Shown piece after piece: positions 9,428 through 17,948 of a DNA stretch of 64,000 nt. Under the pieces are notes generated by a model that was not told the origin of the DNA, did no database searches, and saw only the letters and a program-made list of their open reading frames with translations. The stretch covers positions 332,704-396,703 of the forward strand of contig CAVULO010000010.1 of NCBI GenBank assembly GCA_963742345.1, read 5' to 3'. Position numbers and translations under genes: made by a program. The DNA comes from Pseudolabrys sp963742345 (lineage in GTDB: Bacteria; Pseudomonadota; Alphaproteobacteria; Rhizobiales; Xanthobacteraceae). The stretch's first letter is position 1. Every line of letters starts with the position of its first letter.

Positions 9428-9447
9428 CCCCAGGCGAAGCAGGGTTG

Positions 9448-9475
9448 ATGTCCGCCAAGTGCCAAAAGCGGACAT
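9448..9475. repeat. dispersed palindrome, family A
   Basis: One copy of an imperfect palindrome, ATGTCCGCC...AGCGGACAT, with an inner AAGTGCCAAA. About a dozen copies occur between 9.4 and 35.7 kb, always between genes. Confidence 0.8.
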
Positions 9476-9499
9476 TGGGGAAATAACTGGCCGAAACAG

Positions 9500-9523
9500 A
9501 AAGACCGCCTCGCGGCGGTCTTT
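9500..9523. terminator. bidirectional rho-independent terminator
   Basis: A perfect 10-bp stem (AAAGACCGCC / GGCGGTCTTT) with a TCGC loop. It has a T run on one side and the matching A run on the other. It lies between the convergent genes ending at 9427 (plus) and 9540 (minus), so it can serve both. Confidence 0.88.
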
Positions 9524-9539
9524 CCGAAATTTGATACGG

Positions 9540-9830
9540 CTACAAAAGCCCCCACTTCCACGCCAAGATCGGGATCACGATGACTATCCCGATTATGATC
9601 CCCAATATTTTCAGCTTTGTGACGCGCCTTGCGTTCGCCTCTTGAGCATCCATGACCGGACCGGCTCGTTGGTCCCGCTCAAGGCGGCGTCTCATCGCTC
9701 TCAAACGCTGCGTCTCTTCGTCAAGCGTGTCAATTTTCTCGTCGAGCCTCGCCATCTTCGCTTTTGGCGCATCGGTACCGCGCAGCTTTTCGAGTGCCCG
9801 GCCGACGGAGAGCTTGGTTGTTTCAGCCAT
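9540..9830 (-). CDS. coiled-coil protein with C-terminal membrane anchor
   Basis: A 96-residue protein from ATG 9830, which has GAGGAA 7 bases upstream; the frame extends further upstream without a ribosome site. Residues about 20-60 are highly charged and heptad-like (KMARLDEKIDTLDEE and on), predicting a coiled coil. The last 25 residues form one hydrophobic helix (ILGIIIGIVIVIPIL) ending KWGLL. This is a tail-anchored layout with the bulk in the cytoplasm. No family was recognised. It shares the terminator with the secreted gene on the other strand. Confidence 0.65.
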   Translation of the reverse strand: MAETTKLSVGRALEKLRGTDAPKAKMARLDEKIDTLDEETQRLRAMRRRLERDQRAGPVMDAQEANARRVTKLKILGIIIGIVIVIPILAWKWGLL

Positions 9831-9942
9831 AGTAAATTCCTCTGCCGGGGAAGCGGAGAACAGCAAGGGTGGAGCGAACGCAACTCGCTTCCTCCCGCCC
9901 CAGTCTAACAATCGTTGACCCAGAATGTCTCGCGAGCTTCTG

Positions 9943-10734
9943 CTACAAAAGCGGGTATTGCGCCAATGAGGTTAAATAGACGCTTAGTGCAAAAAGCAGA
10001 CATTTGCTCATCATGCGTTCGAGCGATGCACGGTTTCGCAAAGCTAACGCGCGGTACGATGCACGCGCAATTGATCCTGATCTCTCCAGTGCAGTGATGG
10101 TCCGACTAAGCGTCTCGTTTTTAAGTCCAAGATGACAAGCAATGTCATTGTGAGACATCGGCAGATTGAGATACTTCGCCTCTCCCATCCTCATTGATAG
10201 ATCAATCAAGAATGTTGCCACGCGGCATTCGGCACTCCTGCTTATCAATAGTGAATGCTCTTGCGCACGTCGAAGCTCATTCGTTGTGGCGGCCAATAGA
10301 TAATTTACAATTCTGCTGTCCTGAATGGCAGCGGCAAGCAAAGCGCTGCGTTTTATAAACAACACCAGCGTGTCTGTTGCCGCTTCCTCGGAGAGCGAAT
10401 GCATGAGATCGCCGCTCCATCCAAAAAGCTCGCCAGGGAAATGAAAAGCGACGATACGGCGGCCACCGTCCTGAAAGGTCTTGCAACTTCGAACAACACC
10501 CTTGACGACTAGGAAGATGTAATCGTTGGGGTCCCCCTCGCACACAATCGTCGTGTTGCGGCGGTAACTGATAGGACCTCGTCGAAGCGCGAGAATGCTG
10601 TTCCTTACAGTTTGCTGATTGCAATCATGCAAAAGCGTTTTTGAGAAATCGAATGATCGATGTCCGGAAATGCCGCGAAAAATCTGGCGGCGATCAGCAG
10701 ACGAGCCTGTAAGCACTTGCTTTTTCTGCATCAC
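9943..10734 (-). CDS. Crp/FNR-family regulator, FixK-like
   Basis: Transcription factor of 263 residues: a cyclic-nucleotide-type sensor domain (about 45-165), a long dimer helix, and a winged helix (about 185-240). The recognition helix reads NETLSR with Glu207, Ser210 and Arg211, the residues FNR and FixK use to read TTGA...TCAA. It lacks the N-terminal cysteine cluster of oxygen-sensing FNR; scattered cysteines at 38, 65 and 83 do not fit that pattern. It is therefore FixK-like and probably takes its oxygen signal from elsewhere. Six matching boxes lie within 20 kb. The start is GTG 10734 or ATG 10731. Confidence 0.85.
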   Translation of the reverse strand: MMQKKQVLTGSSADRRQIFRGISGHRSFDFSKTLLHDCNQQTVRNSILALRRGPISYRRNTTIVCEGDPNDYIFLVVKGVVRSCKTFQDGGRRIVAFHFPGELFGWSGDLMHSLSEEAATDTLVLFIKRSALLAAAIQDSRIVNYLLAATTNELRRAQEHSLLISRSAECRVATFLIDLSMRMGEAKYLNLPMSHNDIACHLGLKNETLSRTITALERSGSIARASYRALALRNRASLERMMSKCLLFALSVYLTSLAQYPLL

Positions 10735-10833
10735 GGCGCGCTGCCCGTTAGCAGTGGATGTCCTATACCCAGCTTGCTGATGATTGGGACGGCAACATAT
10801 TGGACCAAGGTACCATGCGACTAGTAGTCACCG

Positions 10834-10951
10834 ACGTCCGCTTTGGGTCAAAGCAGACATTGCGACCAGTCCGCGGGATGTCCGCTTTACCCCCGAAAGC
10901 GGACATCTATGGCTGTGACGCGGATGTCCGCTAAGTGGCAATAGCGGGCAT
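10834..10951. repeat. three family-A palindromes in a row
   Basis: Three copies of the ATGTCCGC...GCGGACAT palindrome at 10834-10860, 10878-10906 and 10924-10951. The inner parts differ: TTGGGTCAA, TTACCCCCGAA and AAGTGGCAAT. They fill most of the gap between the Crp/FNR and OsmC genes. Confidence 0.8.
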
Positions 10952-10974
10952 CGCGAGGCGAGAACCTCGCAACG

Positions 10975-11391
10975 CTACGCATCGTTCAGAAATTCAACCG
11001 GCACGCCACGTTTAAGTGAGTTGCTGACGGTCGAGATGTCCCGCGTGCGCTGGATGATGCTGTTCACATCCGTGGATTTGTCGGCCGCCTCCACAGCCAC
11101 TCGGATTTTCGCATGTGTCGCGAGCAGCGGGCTTCCCTCCAGGTCAACCGTGACATCGACCTCAATAGAGGTCAGATAGACACCCATCTCGTGGGCAACG
11201 TATTGCAGATCGTTGCAGAAGCAGCCGCCGATCGCGAGACCGAGGAGCTGTCCTCCATTAAACCCGAGACCCATGCCGCCGGCTTTTCCGTCCGGGCGGT
11301 CAACAACGATTGTATGCCCTTCCGCCCAGCCGAGCGCGGCTTGTGTATCCGGAATACCACGAAGGTGAACCGTCATTGAGGTCATGTGCAC
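10975..11391 (-). CDS. OsmC/Ohr-family protein
   Basis: A 138-residue protein with the OsmC-like layout: N-terminal beta strands, a glycine-rich turn (GGMGLGFNGGQLLG), then a helix carrying the family cysteine (IGGCFCND, about residue 57). OsmC/Ohr enzymes reduce organic hydroperoxides with a cysteine pair. The second cysteine of classical Ohr (VCP motif) is not evident; the nearby Cys59 could take part. The start is GTG 11391, or ATG at 11385 or 11376. It stands alone between repeat clusters. Confidence 0.75.
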   Translation of the reverse strand: MHMTSMTVHLRGIPDTQAALGWAEGHTIVVDRPDGKAGGMGLGFNGGQLLGLAIGGCFCNDLQYVAHEMGVYLTSIEVDVTVDLEGSPLLATHAKIRVAVEAADKSTDVNSIIQRTRDISTVSNSLKRGVPVEFLNDA

Positions 11392-11516
11392 GCGCGTCCT
11401 CTTCGGGAATGAGCAGTGAAAGACCCGAGCGGTGGAAAAAGAAACACTTCACCACCATTTTACAAACAAACCGCCGAGTCCAGCCAGCACAGCCATGCTC
11501 AATGGTGCAAAAAGGC

Positions 11517-11543
11517 ATGTCCGCTAAGTGCCATTAGCGGACA
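11517..11543. repeat. dispersed palindrome, family A
   Basis: Copy of the ATGTCCGCTAAGTGCC...AGCGGACA element just downstream of the large cysteine-rich gene on the minus strand. Confidence 0.75.
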
Positions 11544-11576
11544 CAACGATCCATCGGAAAGACCGAGTTCCGACCC

Positions 11577-14500
11577 TCAATTCGCGGTGCCGCCGCCACC
11601 GCGCGGCGGAGAGACGCGGCCGGGTCCGCGTGGTCCGCGACTGCCCGGGCCTCCGCCACCACCTCCGATTCCAATTCCGATGCTGAAGCCGGGCGTCGTT
11701 TGTGATTCAGCCCCGGTCGACGGCGGGCGTGAGATCGGGCGGCAGCGCTCGCCATCCCATCGTGTGCCGCGCTTGCACTTCGGCTGCGTGCGAATTGAGA
11801 CGCAGGCCTCGCCGTTCCAACTAGCACCCTTGCGGCAATTCGGTCGTACGCTCGTCGCCTCGCTCGCTGTGCCGCATGATGTGCCATTCCAGGTACCGGT
11901 CGGGCAGATGCAAGATTCGCCGTTCCAAACCCGGCCGCCGGTGCAGGCCGGTGCGCAACGGCCGCCCTGCTGCGTCTGTCCTTCCGGACACGTCTGCGGT
12001 GTTGATGCTGGGACGCTGGTCGCCTGAGATCCCGCAGTATGACAATAGCCGTCACGGCCACAGCAGGCTCCCCCACGGCAATCGCTGTTTGCAAAGCACA
12101 GGTTCCAAGCTCCTCCCGCCCTGCAAGTGGCCAGCTTTTCCCAAGCTATCGGATCTAAGGGGCCGTGTTTTGGACCGAACCATCTCCAACACCGATCCTC
12201 TGTACTTTCTCGCACGGGCTCGCATTGTTTGTCGTTTCCCTCAAGGCAGCGGGCAAGTTCTGTGACGTTGCCTGCGTACAATCTCGCACAACGTTCCTCC
12301 TTACTTTCGGACGGCGGTGGCGGGCCGCACGTGTTGTCGGCGCGACAGCAAATGGGAGACGATGAGGACGGCACCCTTAATTCGTATTCCGTTCCGCTTG
12401 GACAGGCTCCGGCCGCGGGCTTCAATGTGCAGCTGTAATTTCCCAGACTATTTCCCAGACAGCACGTTCCGCCGACCAGCTTGAACGCCATGCTGACCGG
12501 GCCCAAACGCACGGAGCCCTGACAGAAGGCCGGCGGCGGGGTGAAGTCCCCGCGCGGTGGGGTGATCCTGCCGAGGTCGGGCAGACATGCGCCATTGATC
12601 TCTCGTCCGCTGTTGCAGACGCAGCGATTTTGAGCCGGATCGAAGAGTCGATCGCTCGGGCACCGGGCCGGGTCAACGACAATGCAGAGATCGCCGCGCT
12701 GGATCTGCCCTCGTGGGCAATTCCCCTGCTGATCGCCCGGTGGATTAACCGGGCATAGCTGGTCCGGCGGGCATGGCGGTCCGCCATCCGACGGGGGCGG
12801 ATTGACCCCTACGCCATTGCTGTTGGAATCGCAGGTCGTCCCGTTCCAGTACTCGCCGCTTGGGCAGACGCAGCCGCCTCTTGTTAAATGCTGCCCGGGC
12901 GGACACACACACTCCCCGTTCTCCAACATCTGGCCCGGCATGTTACAGCTCGGCGGCGGCCGACAACCTTCGACAGGACACGGGCTGCGCGGCGGTACGC
13001 AACGTTGGCCGCTCTCGTCCCAGGTGGCTCCGTCCGGACAGGAGCGCGGCGGCCACACGCAGCGCCGCCCATTCCACGTCGCATCGGGCGGGCACATGCA
13101 CACCCGGCCATTCCACTGCTGATCCGCCGGGCAAGTGATGGCGACGCACGAGGCCCCGTCCCACCACAAGCTGGGCGGGCAGGCAAAGCCCGCGACGACC
13201 TCGCAGATTTGCGTGAAGCCGTTCCAGTAAAATCCGATCGGGCACGTCAACGCGAGCCGCGGCGGCGGCGCACCGCAGTTCTGCCAGATCGCCACGTCGC
13301 CCATGTGGCCGGTTTGCTCGCGCGTGATCGATTCCGGAATACGCTCGTCGTAGTTCACAAATTGGCTTGTGAGCGGCGGCACGTTGCGCGGGCGCAGGAG
13401 GTCGACCGCCACGCCCTGCACGCCGCGGAGCGCGAGCGGACCGGACGCAGCGAGCTGTTGCGCTAGCGCGCGATCGCTCGCCGCGCGCAATTGCTCGCCG
13501 GTGGTCCATAGCGTGCCGCCGCAGGCGCCAAATGTGTTGGAGCGGTAGCCGAGTGCGAGCCCACCATTGGTATTGCGATAGTTGGGCCGGAAACCGACGG
13601 CGTATTCGTCCGGCACCGGAGCCCAGCGGCCCGGCCCGGGCATATCGCTCGGCTGGCGCAACCGATAGCGCAACACTCTTGCGTCACCGGCCACAGCCAG
13701 TGCCTTGAAATCATAGGCGCCAGTGGGCGCGCTGCGCTCGGCGAGATAGATCTGCTTCTCGGCATCGAACAGGATCGAAGCGATCTCAGTTGGGCGCGGG
13801 GGTGGCGGTGCGCTCAGCTCCCAACTTGCATTGCCGGCGAAACCGCCGTCGGGGGTAAATCCCACCGACCAAACCTGAGGGCCCTCGGCCACGGCATAGA
13901 ACAATCGGTGCTGAAACACTGCAAGCGCGAACGTGCGTCGGGCCGGCGCCGGATAGTTCCAGCTCTGCGGATCGCCGGGATCGAAAGCTGGGTTCTGGAT
14001 GTTGACACGGCGTTCCGGACGGTCGGGCACGGGCGCGAGACCGACCGCCGCGCGGCCGGCTGTGCCATGGTCGAACGTGCCGCGCGCAACGCCGTCGAGC
14101 CCGATGCGGTGGATCAGCCCGCTGGCTCGGTCGGACACGAAGAACTGCCGATGCTCGGAATCAAAGGCGATGTCGCCCAGCCCCGCCCCGCTATTTTGGA
14201 TATTGACGAACAGGCTGATGGCCCCGGTGCGGCCATCAATCTTCCAGATCGATCCGGCCCCGCCGCCGGCCGCCTGCAGGCCGAACAATCCGGGCATGAA
14301 TTGCGCACCCGCTTCGCCCCGGAGAAGCCTGCGCAACGTGCCGTCGCGATCGGGTTGCGCGGCGACAATCGGCAACCCATAAGCCGAGGTTGCGGCGACA
14401 TAGATGTTGGGCGGCACTGCGTCGTCCTGCGCCACCGCAAATACCTGGCCGACCTGTCGCGCGGTGGCCGTAAATCGTATGGGCGCGAGCATTACCTGGC

Positions 14501-14828
14501 CCAGCGCCGGCGCGCCGGGACTGTTGAGATCGATGATGCGGACGGCGGGGCCGTCCATATCGATGAAGGTCTTGTCGAGCGGATCGACGCCCGGAGCGAC
14601 CTGCTGCAGTGGCCGAACGCCCGAGAAACCCGTGACCACCGCATCGCCCGGACTATGGACGGCGGCGGCTGCAGGCTGTGTCACCTGGGCGCGATCCCGG
14701 AGCTGAGCGAGACGATGCAGTATGTCAGACGAATTGTTGCCAGCTGCAGCTGAAGACGGCAGTGCGATCGACAACCCGGTCGAGATCGCGACGCACAGCC
14801 CAGCAAAAAATTTCGAGTATTGCGTCAC
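11577..14828 (-). CDS. large exported cysteine-rich protein
   Basis: About 1,083 residues from GTG 14828, which has a G-rich site upstream; a TTG at 14852 adds 8. A signal peptide (KFFAGLCVAISTGLSIALPSSAAAG) indicates export. Residues about 60-540 resemble a beta-propeller of the NHL/SMP-30 type, with repeated segments such as IDLNSPG, DIAFDSEHRQFFVSD and ILFDAEKQIYLAE. From about 560 there are many short units of the form CP-x-G-x-x-WNG-x-x-C, EGF-like in spacing, broken by Pro-rich linkers. The C-terminus is a Gly/Pro/Arg tail. The gene stands alone between repeat clusters. The propeller may bind a ligand or polymer; the cysteine units probably form disulfide-locked stalks. Function unknown. 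Confidence 0.8.
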   Translation of the reverse strand: MTQYSKFFAGLCVAISTGLSIALPSSAAAGNNSSDILHRLAQLRDRAQVTQPAAAAVHSPGDAVVTGFSGVRPLQQVAPGVDPLDKTFIDMDGPAVRIIDLNSPGAPALGQVMLAPIRFTATARQVGQVFAVAQDDAVPPNIYVAATSAYGLPIVAAQPDRDGTLRRLLRGEAGAQFMPGLFGLQAAGGGAGSIWKIDGRTGAISLFVNIQNSGAGLGDIAFDSEHRQFFVSDRASGLIHRIGLDGVARGTFDHGTAGRAAVGLAPVPDRPERRVNIQNPAFDPGDPQSWNYPAPARRTFALAVFQHRLFYAVAEGPQVWSVGFTPDGGFAGNASWELSAPPPPRPTEIASILFDAEKQIYLAERSAPTGAYDFKALAVAGDARVLRYRLRQPSDMPGPGRWAPVPDEYAVGFRPNYRNTNGGLALGYRSNTFGACGGTLWTTGEQLRAASDRALAQQLAASGPLALRGVQGVAVDLLRPRNVPPLTSQFVNYDERIPESITREQTGHMGDVAIWQNCGAPPPRLALTCPIGFYWNGFTQICEVVAGFACPPSLWWDGASCVAITCPADQQWNGRVCMCPPDATWNGRRCVWPPRSCPDGATWDESGQRCVPPRSPCPVEGCRPPPSCNMPGQMLENGECVCPPGQHLTRGGCVCPSGEYWNGTTCDSNSNGVGVNPPPSDGGPPCPPDQLCPVNPPGDQQGNCPRGQIQRGDLCIVVDPARCPSDRLFDPAQNRCVCNSGREINGACLPDLGRITPPRGDFTPPPAFCQGSVRLGPVSMAFKLVGGTCCLGNSLGNYSCTLKPAAGACPSGTEYELRVPSSSSPICCRADNTCGPPPPSESKEERCARLYAGNVTELARCLEGNDKQCEPVRESTEDRCWRWFGPKHGPLDPIAWEKLATCRAGGAWNLCFANSDCRGGACCGRDGYCHTAGSQATSVPASTPQTCPEGQTQQGGRCAPACTGGRVWNGESCICPTGTWNGTSCGTASEATSVRPNCRKGASWNGEACVSIRTQPKCKRGTRWDGERCRPISRPPSTGAESQTTPGFSIGIGIGGGGGGPGSRGPRGPGRVSPPRGGGGTAN

Positions 14829-14924
14829 ACGGCCGCCCCCCGCGTCCGCCAACGATCCTCATAGTTTGCCCACCGCGGTTCAGGCGTTGCAATGCGACAA
14901 ATTCACCGCAATCATTCGTCCCTG

Positions 14925-15041
14925 ATGCCGCTTTGGGTCAAAAGCAGACATTTGCAGTGCAAAACGTCATGTCCGTTTTATCCCGGAAGCGGACATTGGC
15001 CGGCGTCACCCGAATGTCCGCTTTGTGCCAACAGCGGACAT
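14925..15041. repeat. three family-A palindromes upstream of the cysteine-rich gene
   Basis: Copies at 14925-14951 (diverged left arm), 14969-14996 and 15014-15041. They fill the 205-base gap between the large cysteine-rich gene and the small secreted gene, so any promoter must lie among them. Confidence 0.8.
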
Positions 15042-15057
15042 TGTGGCCTGCAAATGG

Positions 15058-15468
15058 TCAAAGTTTGCAGCGATAGAAGGAAATTCCCATTTCAGGAAAC
15101 GAAGGATAAATCCGGGTTATTTTATTGTCAGAATCTATATTTGCGCTGACTTCCTGCGTACCAAGTACCGCTATGTCGGTAGAGCACGAGGCAATCAAAT
15201 GCAGAATGCCACCTTCCTCCTTGCGACTGGTTATCTTGCACGTCTTTGACTGCCCTCTCATTTGATTCCCTTCAACTATAAAGCCACCGCCAAAAACATC
15301 GGAGTTCCTAGTCATCGAAATTTTGTTGTTTTTTTTCACGAACACCTTGCCGCAATTCGAATCATCGGCGGTCCAGGCGCCGCTCAGGTCGAATGCGTTG
15401 GCAGAAAAGCTGAATGCTATACAAATGGTGGAAAGGAGCATTCCAGCACCCAAGTTTGACATTTTCAC
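15058..15468 (-). CDS. small secreted protein, unknown
   Basis: A 136-residue protein with a signal peptide (hydrophobic MLLSTICIAFSFSANA, cleavage after ANA) and a mature domain of about 112 residues starting FDLSGAWTADD. The LSGxW opening is common in small lipocalin-like periplasmic proteins of rhizobia. Four cysteines in the mature part (SNCGK, KTCKI, ASCST, YRCKL) could form two disulfides. The gene is AT-richer than its neighbours. No specific family was recognised. Confidence 0.7.
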   Translation of the reverse strand: MKMSNLGAGMLLSTICIAFSFSANAFDLSGAWTADDSNCGKVFVKKNNKISMTRNSDVFGGGFIVEGNQMRGQSKTCKITSRKEEGGILHLIASCSTDIAVLGTQEVSANIDSDNKITRIYPSFPEMGISFYRCKL

Positions 15469-15581
15469 ACTCCATTGGATGTAAACAGTGGAGGAGGTTA
15501 TCTGTTACTATGGTGCGAAACAAATTGCGGCGGCCGTCGCACCAACCGTTTGATCACGTCGTCGGCGACCGAATAACTCAG

Positions 15582-15691
15582 CCCAAGTGCCTTGGCCCAA
15601 GTGCCTTGGCCCAAGTGCCTTGGCCCAAGTGCCTTGGCCCAAGTGCCTTGGCCCAGTGCCTTGGCCCAAGCGCCTTGGCCCAATTTATTGG
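15582..15691. repeat. 14-bp tandem repeat array
   Basis: Eight head-to-tail units of CCCAAGTGCCTTGG, itself nearly palindromic (CCAAG...CTTGG). Five are identical (15582-15651), followed by a 13-base unit missing one A, one with a T-to-C change, and a diverged last unit. The array runs into the 3' end of the small membrane-protein gene at 15685. Confidence 0.92.
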
Positions 15692-15873
15692 CCTAATTGC
15701 ATCAAGCCCCAAATTGCGATCAGGGTAGCGACGACAAAGCCAACCCACGACACGGACATGGGTACGGAGAATGGCCCAATTTGCACCGCCCATTGCTTAA
15801 CGATCCTCATGACGTGCGCGAGTGCCACTACAGCAAAGATCAGTGCCGAAACTGCTGCAAAATAGTTTGACAT
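15685..15873 (-). CDS. small two-helix membrane protein
   Basis: A 62-residue protein with two hydrophobic helices, about residues 3-22 (YFAAVSALIFAVVALAHV) and 38-58 (VSWVGFVVATLIAIWGLM), joined by a short polar loop. It ends LGQ, and its stop lies inside the last unit of the 14-bp tandem repeat, so the array forms its 3' end. Small proteins of this layout are common in rhizobia; function is unknown. Confidence 0.65.
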   Translation of the reverse strand: MSNYFAAVSALIFAVVALAHVMRIVKQWAVQIGPFSVPMSVSWVGFVVATLIAIWGLMQLGQ

Positions 15874-15935
15874 CTAATTCTCTCCGTCAGTTTGGTCGCT
15901 AACCATTCGGTCAGCTCGTGCGGTGATTGCGAATT

Positions 15936-16583
15936 TCATCCTCCGAGGGCTATCGCAATGCCCACCAGAACGACGCCGACGGCCACCATTATAAGCCCCG
16001 TTGCCCAGGGCTGAAGCCCGGCATAGCGCGCAAAAACAAACCCGCAAAAAAACAACGATACGACGGCAATAGCATTGGAGATTCGCAACGCCGATTGCGC
16101 GTTTTCAAAGACAATAAAGGGAATTACGACCGGGAAAGTGGACAGGATAACAAGAATGCAAACGCTCAATGCGCCCAGCCAATCGCGCCCGATCAGTCTG
16201 GGGCGTGCTTCGGAATCCGCCACACGGAGAAATCCTTCCCGGATCAATTCCAGCTGCGTCGGCTGAGCAATCGACGTGAATAGTGGCGGGAGAGCGTCTG
16301 CAATGATGCGGTAAGCGCTTTCACGATCGGCTGTCGCACGAACTTTTCGTAACAACAAGGCGTTGCGACCTCGTTCGGCCAGGCGACCCATAAGATACAT
16401 TCCGGCGTCGATAATGCCCCAGGCTACGTTGCAGCCGAGTGCCGCAATCAGCATGGTCCGGATTTGAAATTTGTCCGCTGTGACGACACTTGTTGCGCCC
16501 GTGACAGTGAGGGCCATGATCAGGCCGAACAGAATCTCCGCGATCCGTTCGCCTGGCTCGAGTACGCGATCAGGTAGTTTCAT
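15936..16583 (-). CDS. VIT1/CCC1-like membrane protein
   Basis: A 215-residue membrane protein. It opens LEPGERIAEILFGLIMALTVTGA, resembling the first helix of the VIT/CCC1 iron-manganese transporter family. A cytoplasmic middle (about residues 70-130) is followed by three more hydrophobic segments near the C-terminus. The family moves Fe2+ or Mn2+, but the metal-binding glutamates of plant VIT1 are not obvious here, so transport is a weak inference. It is divergent from the antiporter gene at 16782. Confidence 0.65.
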   Translation of the reverse strand: MKLPDRVLEPGERIAEILFGLIMALTVTGATSVVTADKFQIRTMLIAALGCNVAWGIIDAGMYLMGRLAERGRNALLLRKVRATADRESAYRIIADALPPLFTSIAQPTQLELIREGFLRVADSEARPRLIGRDWLGALSVCILVILSTFPVVIPFIVFENAQSALRISNAIAVVSLFFCGFVFARYAGLQPWATGLIMVAVGVVLVGIAIALGG

Positions 16584-16781
16584 TGGCCCCCCATTTGGCG
16601 ACCCGTCGGGCGACGCCTGCTTGACACAGCTAAATTATCTGCACTTTTCGACTTTGACGCGCCTCAAACTGGCGGTCTGCGTGTGCGACGAGGCTTTGCG
16701 TCACCATCGCCTTGGCCCTAAGCTCCGTGAGCCCGACGCGGCCGGGATTGATCCTGTCTTCTCACAGATGGCGAGATTAGC

Positions 16782-17879
16782 GTGACTCCTTTACTCAGGG
16801 AAATCCGGCACAATCCGTTACTCTGGCCGTTGGCGCTCGTACCTGTGGTTTTGGCCGCGCAGGTACTCAAGCCGGAAGCGCACACGCTTCTGTTTGTGCT
16901 TTCCGTCATGGCTATCGTGCCGTTGGCCGCGTTGCTGAGCCGAGCCACGGAATTGGTCGCCGCCAGGACGGGCGATATGATCGGCGGCCTGCTTAACGCT
17001 ACACTTGGAAATCTCACCGAACTGCTCATCGCCCTGGCTGCGTTGCGCGCCGGACAATACGTTCTTGTCAAGGCCTCCATCGCCGGGGCGATTGTCACCA
17101 ACGCATTGTTCATGTTGGGCGCATCGTTTCTGCTCGGCGGGCTGAAACATCACGTGCAGGAATACAACCGCAATAACGCCCGCTTTCAGGCCGGCCTGCT
17201 TTTCCTGGCAACGATAGCGATGCTGGTTCCATCAGTCGTGATCGACGCCGATGCCACCGCCACAACCGCAAAATTCACCCAGACGCTGAGCACGGGCCTC
17301 TCTGTGCTGCTCATCGTGACGTACGGGCTGGGTTTGCTGTTTTCACTCAAGACACATAGCGAACTCTTTGCCGGCGCGGACCACGCGGAGTCCGGCGAAG
17401 AGCAATGGTCATTGGGCCTTTCACTGGCGACACTGGCGGGTGTTACGGTGCTGGTGGCCCTTGTCAGTGAGGTCTTCGTCGAGTCGGTTCAGCAGGCCGC
17501 AACAGCGCTTGGGATATCTCCCGCATTTGTCGGCTTCATCATTGTGGCGCTGGTGGGGGCTGCCGCAGAGATGGTGTCCGCCTTATCCGCCGCCCGCAAA
17601 AATAGGCTAGACCTGAGCGTGGGCATTGCGCTGGGAAGCGCGTCCCAAATTGCGCTCTTCGTCGCACCGGCGCTTGTCCTTGCCAGCTACGTCATCGGCC
17701 CGACGCCGATGAATTTACAATTCTGGCCGGGCGCAGTGGCAATGATACTGATAGCGACAATGACCGCGAGTTTTGTGAGCAACACCGGCCGTTCGACGTG
17801 GTTTATTGGGGTGCTTGTCGTGACCGTGTATCTGATTTTCGCAATGACGCTTTATCTGTTGCCACCCCAGATCCATTGA
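16782..17879 (+). CDS. calcium/proton antiporter, CaCA family
   Basis: A 365-residue membrane antiporter with the two-repeat CaCA layout. Repeat 1 has GNLTELLIALAALRAG (about residues 84-99); repeat 2 has GAAAEMVSALSAARKNRLDLSVGIALGS, each with the acidic residue used for Ca2+ binding. Eleven or so hydrophobic segments are visible. The GTG start at 16782 fits the family's N-terminus. ChaA/CaxA proteins export Ca2+ (or Na+/K+) in exchange for protons. It is followed by a porin and a SulP transporter on the same strand, with gaps of 69 and 162 bases. Confidence 0.88.
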   Translation: MTPLLREIRHNPLLWPLALVPVVLAAQVLKPEAHTLLFVLSVMAIVPLAALLSRATELVAARTGDMIGGLLNATLGNLTELLIALAALRAGQYVLVKASIAGAIVTNALFMLGASFLLGGLKHHVQEYNRNNARFQAGLLFLATIAMLVPSVVIDADATATTAKFTQTLSTGLSVLLIVTYGLGLLFSLKTHSELFAGADHAESGEEQWSLGLSLATLAGVTVLVALVSEVFVESVQQAATALGISPAFVGFIIVALVGAAAEMVSALSAARKNRLDLSVGIALGSASQIALFVAPALVLASYVIGPTPMNLQFWPGAVAMILIATMTASFVSNTGRSTWFIGVLVVTVYLIFAMTLYLLPPQIH

Positions 17880-17948
17880 ACGGCCAGAACGATCCGGCGT
17901 AATGCGTCGAGATCGCGCTTGCATTCCGGCTGAAGAAACACAAGCATC

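Noticed and set aside
10844..10855. TTTGGGTCAAAG as a FixK box
   Set aside because: It is the inner part of a dispersed palindrome that recurs at 14,930 and 35,577, without the TTGA-N6-TCAA spacing.
9448..11543. Insertion sequence or integron
   Set aside because: Palindromes only; no transposase or integrase frame lies nearby.
13908..14753. 281-codon plus-strand frame
   Set aside because: Antisense shadow of the large exported cysteine-rich protein in GC-rich sequence.
15582..15691. Possible CRISPR array
   Set aside because: The 14-bp units are contiguous with no spacers, and no cas genes are present.
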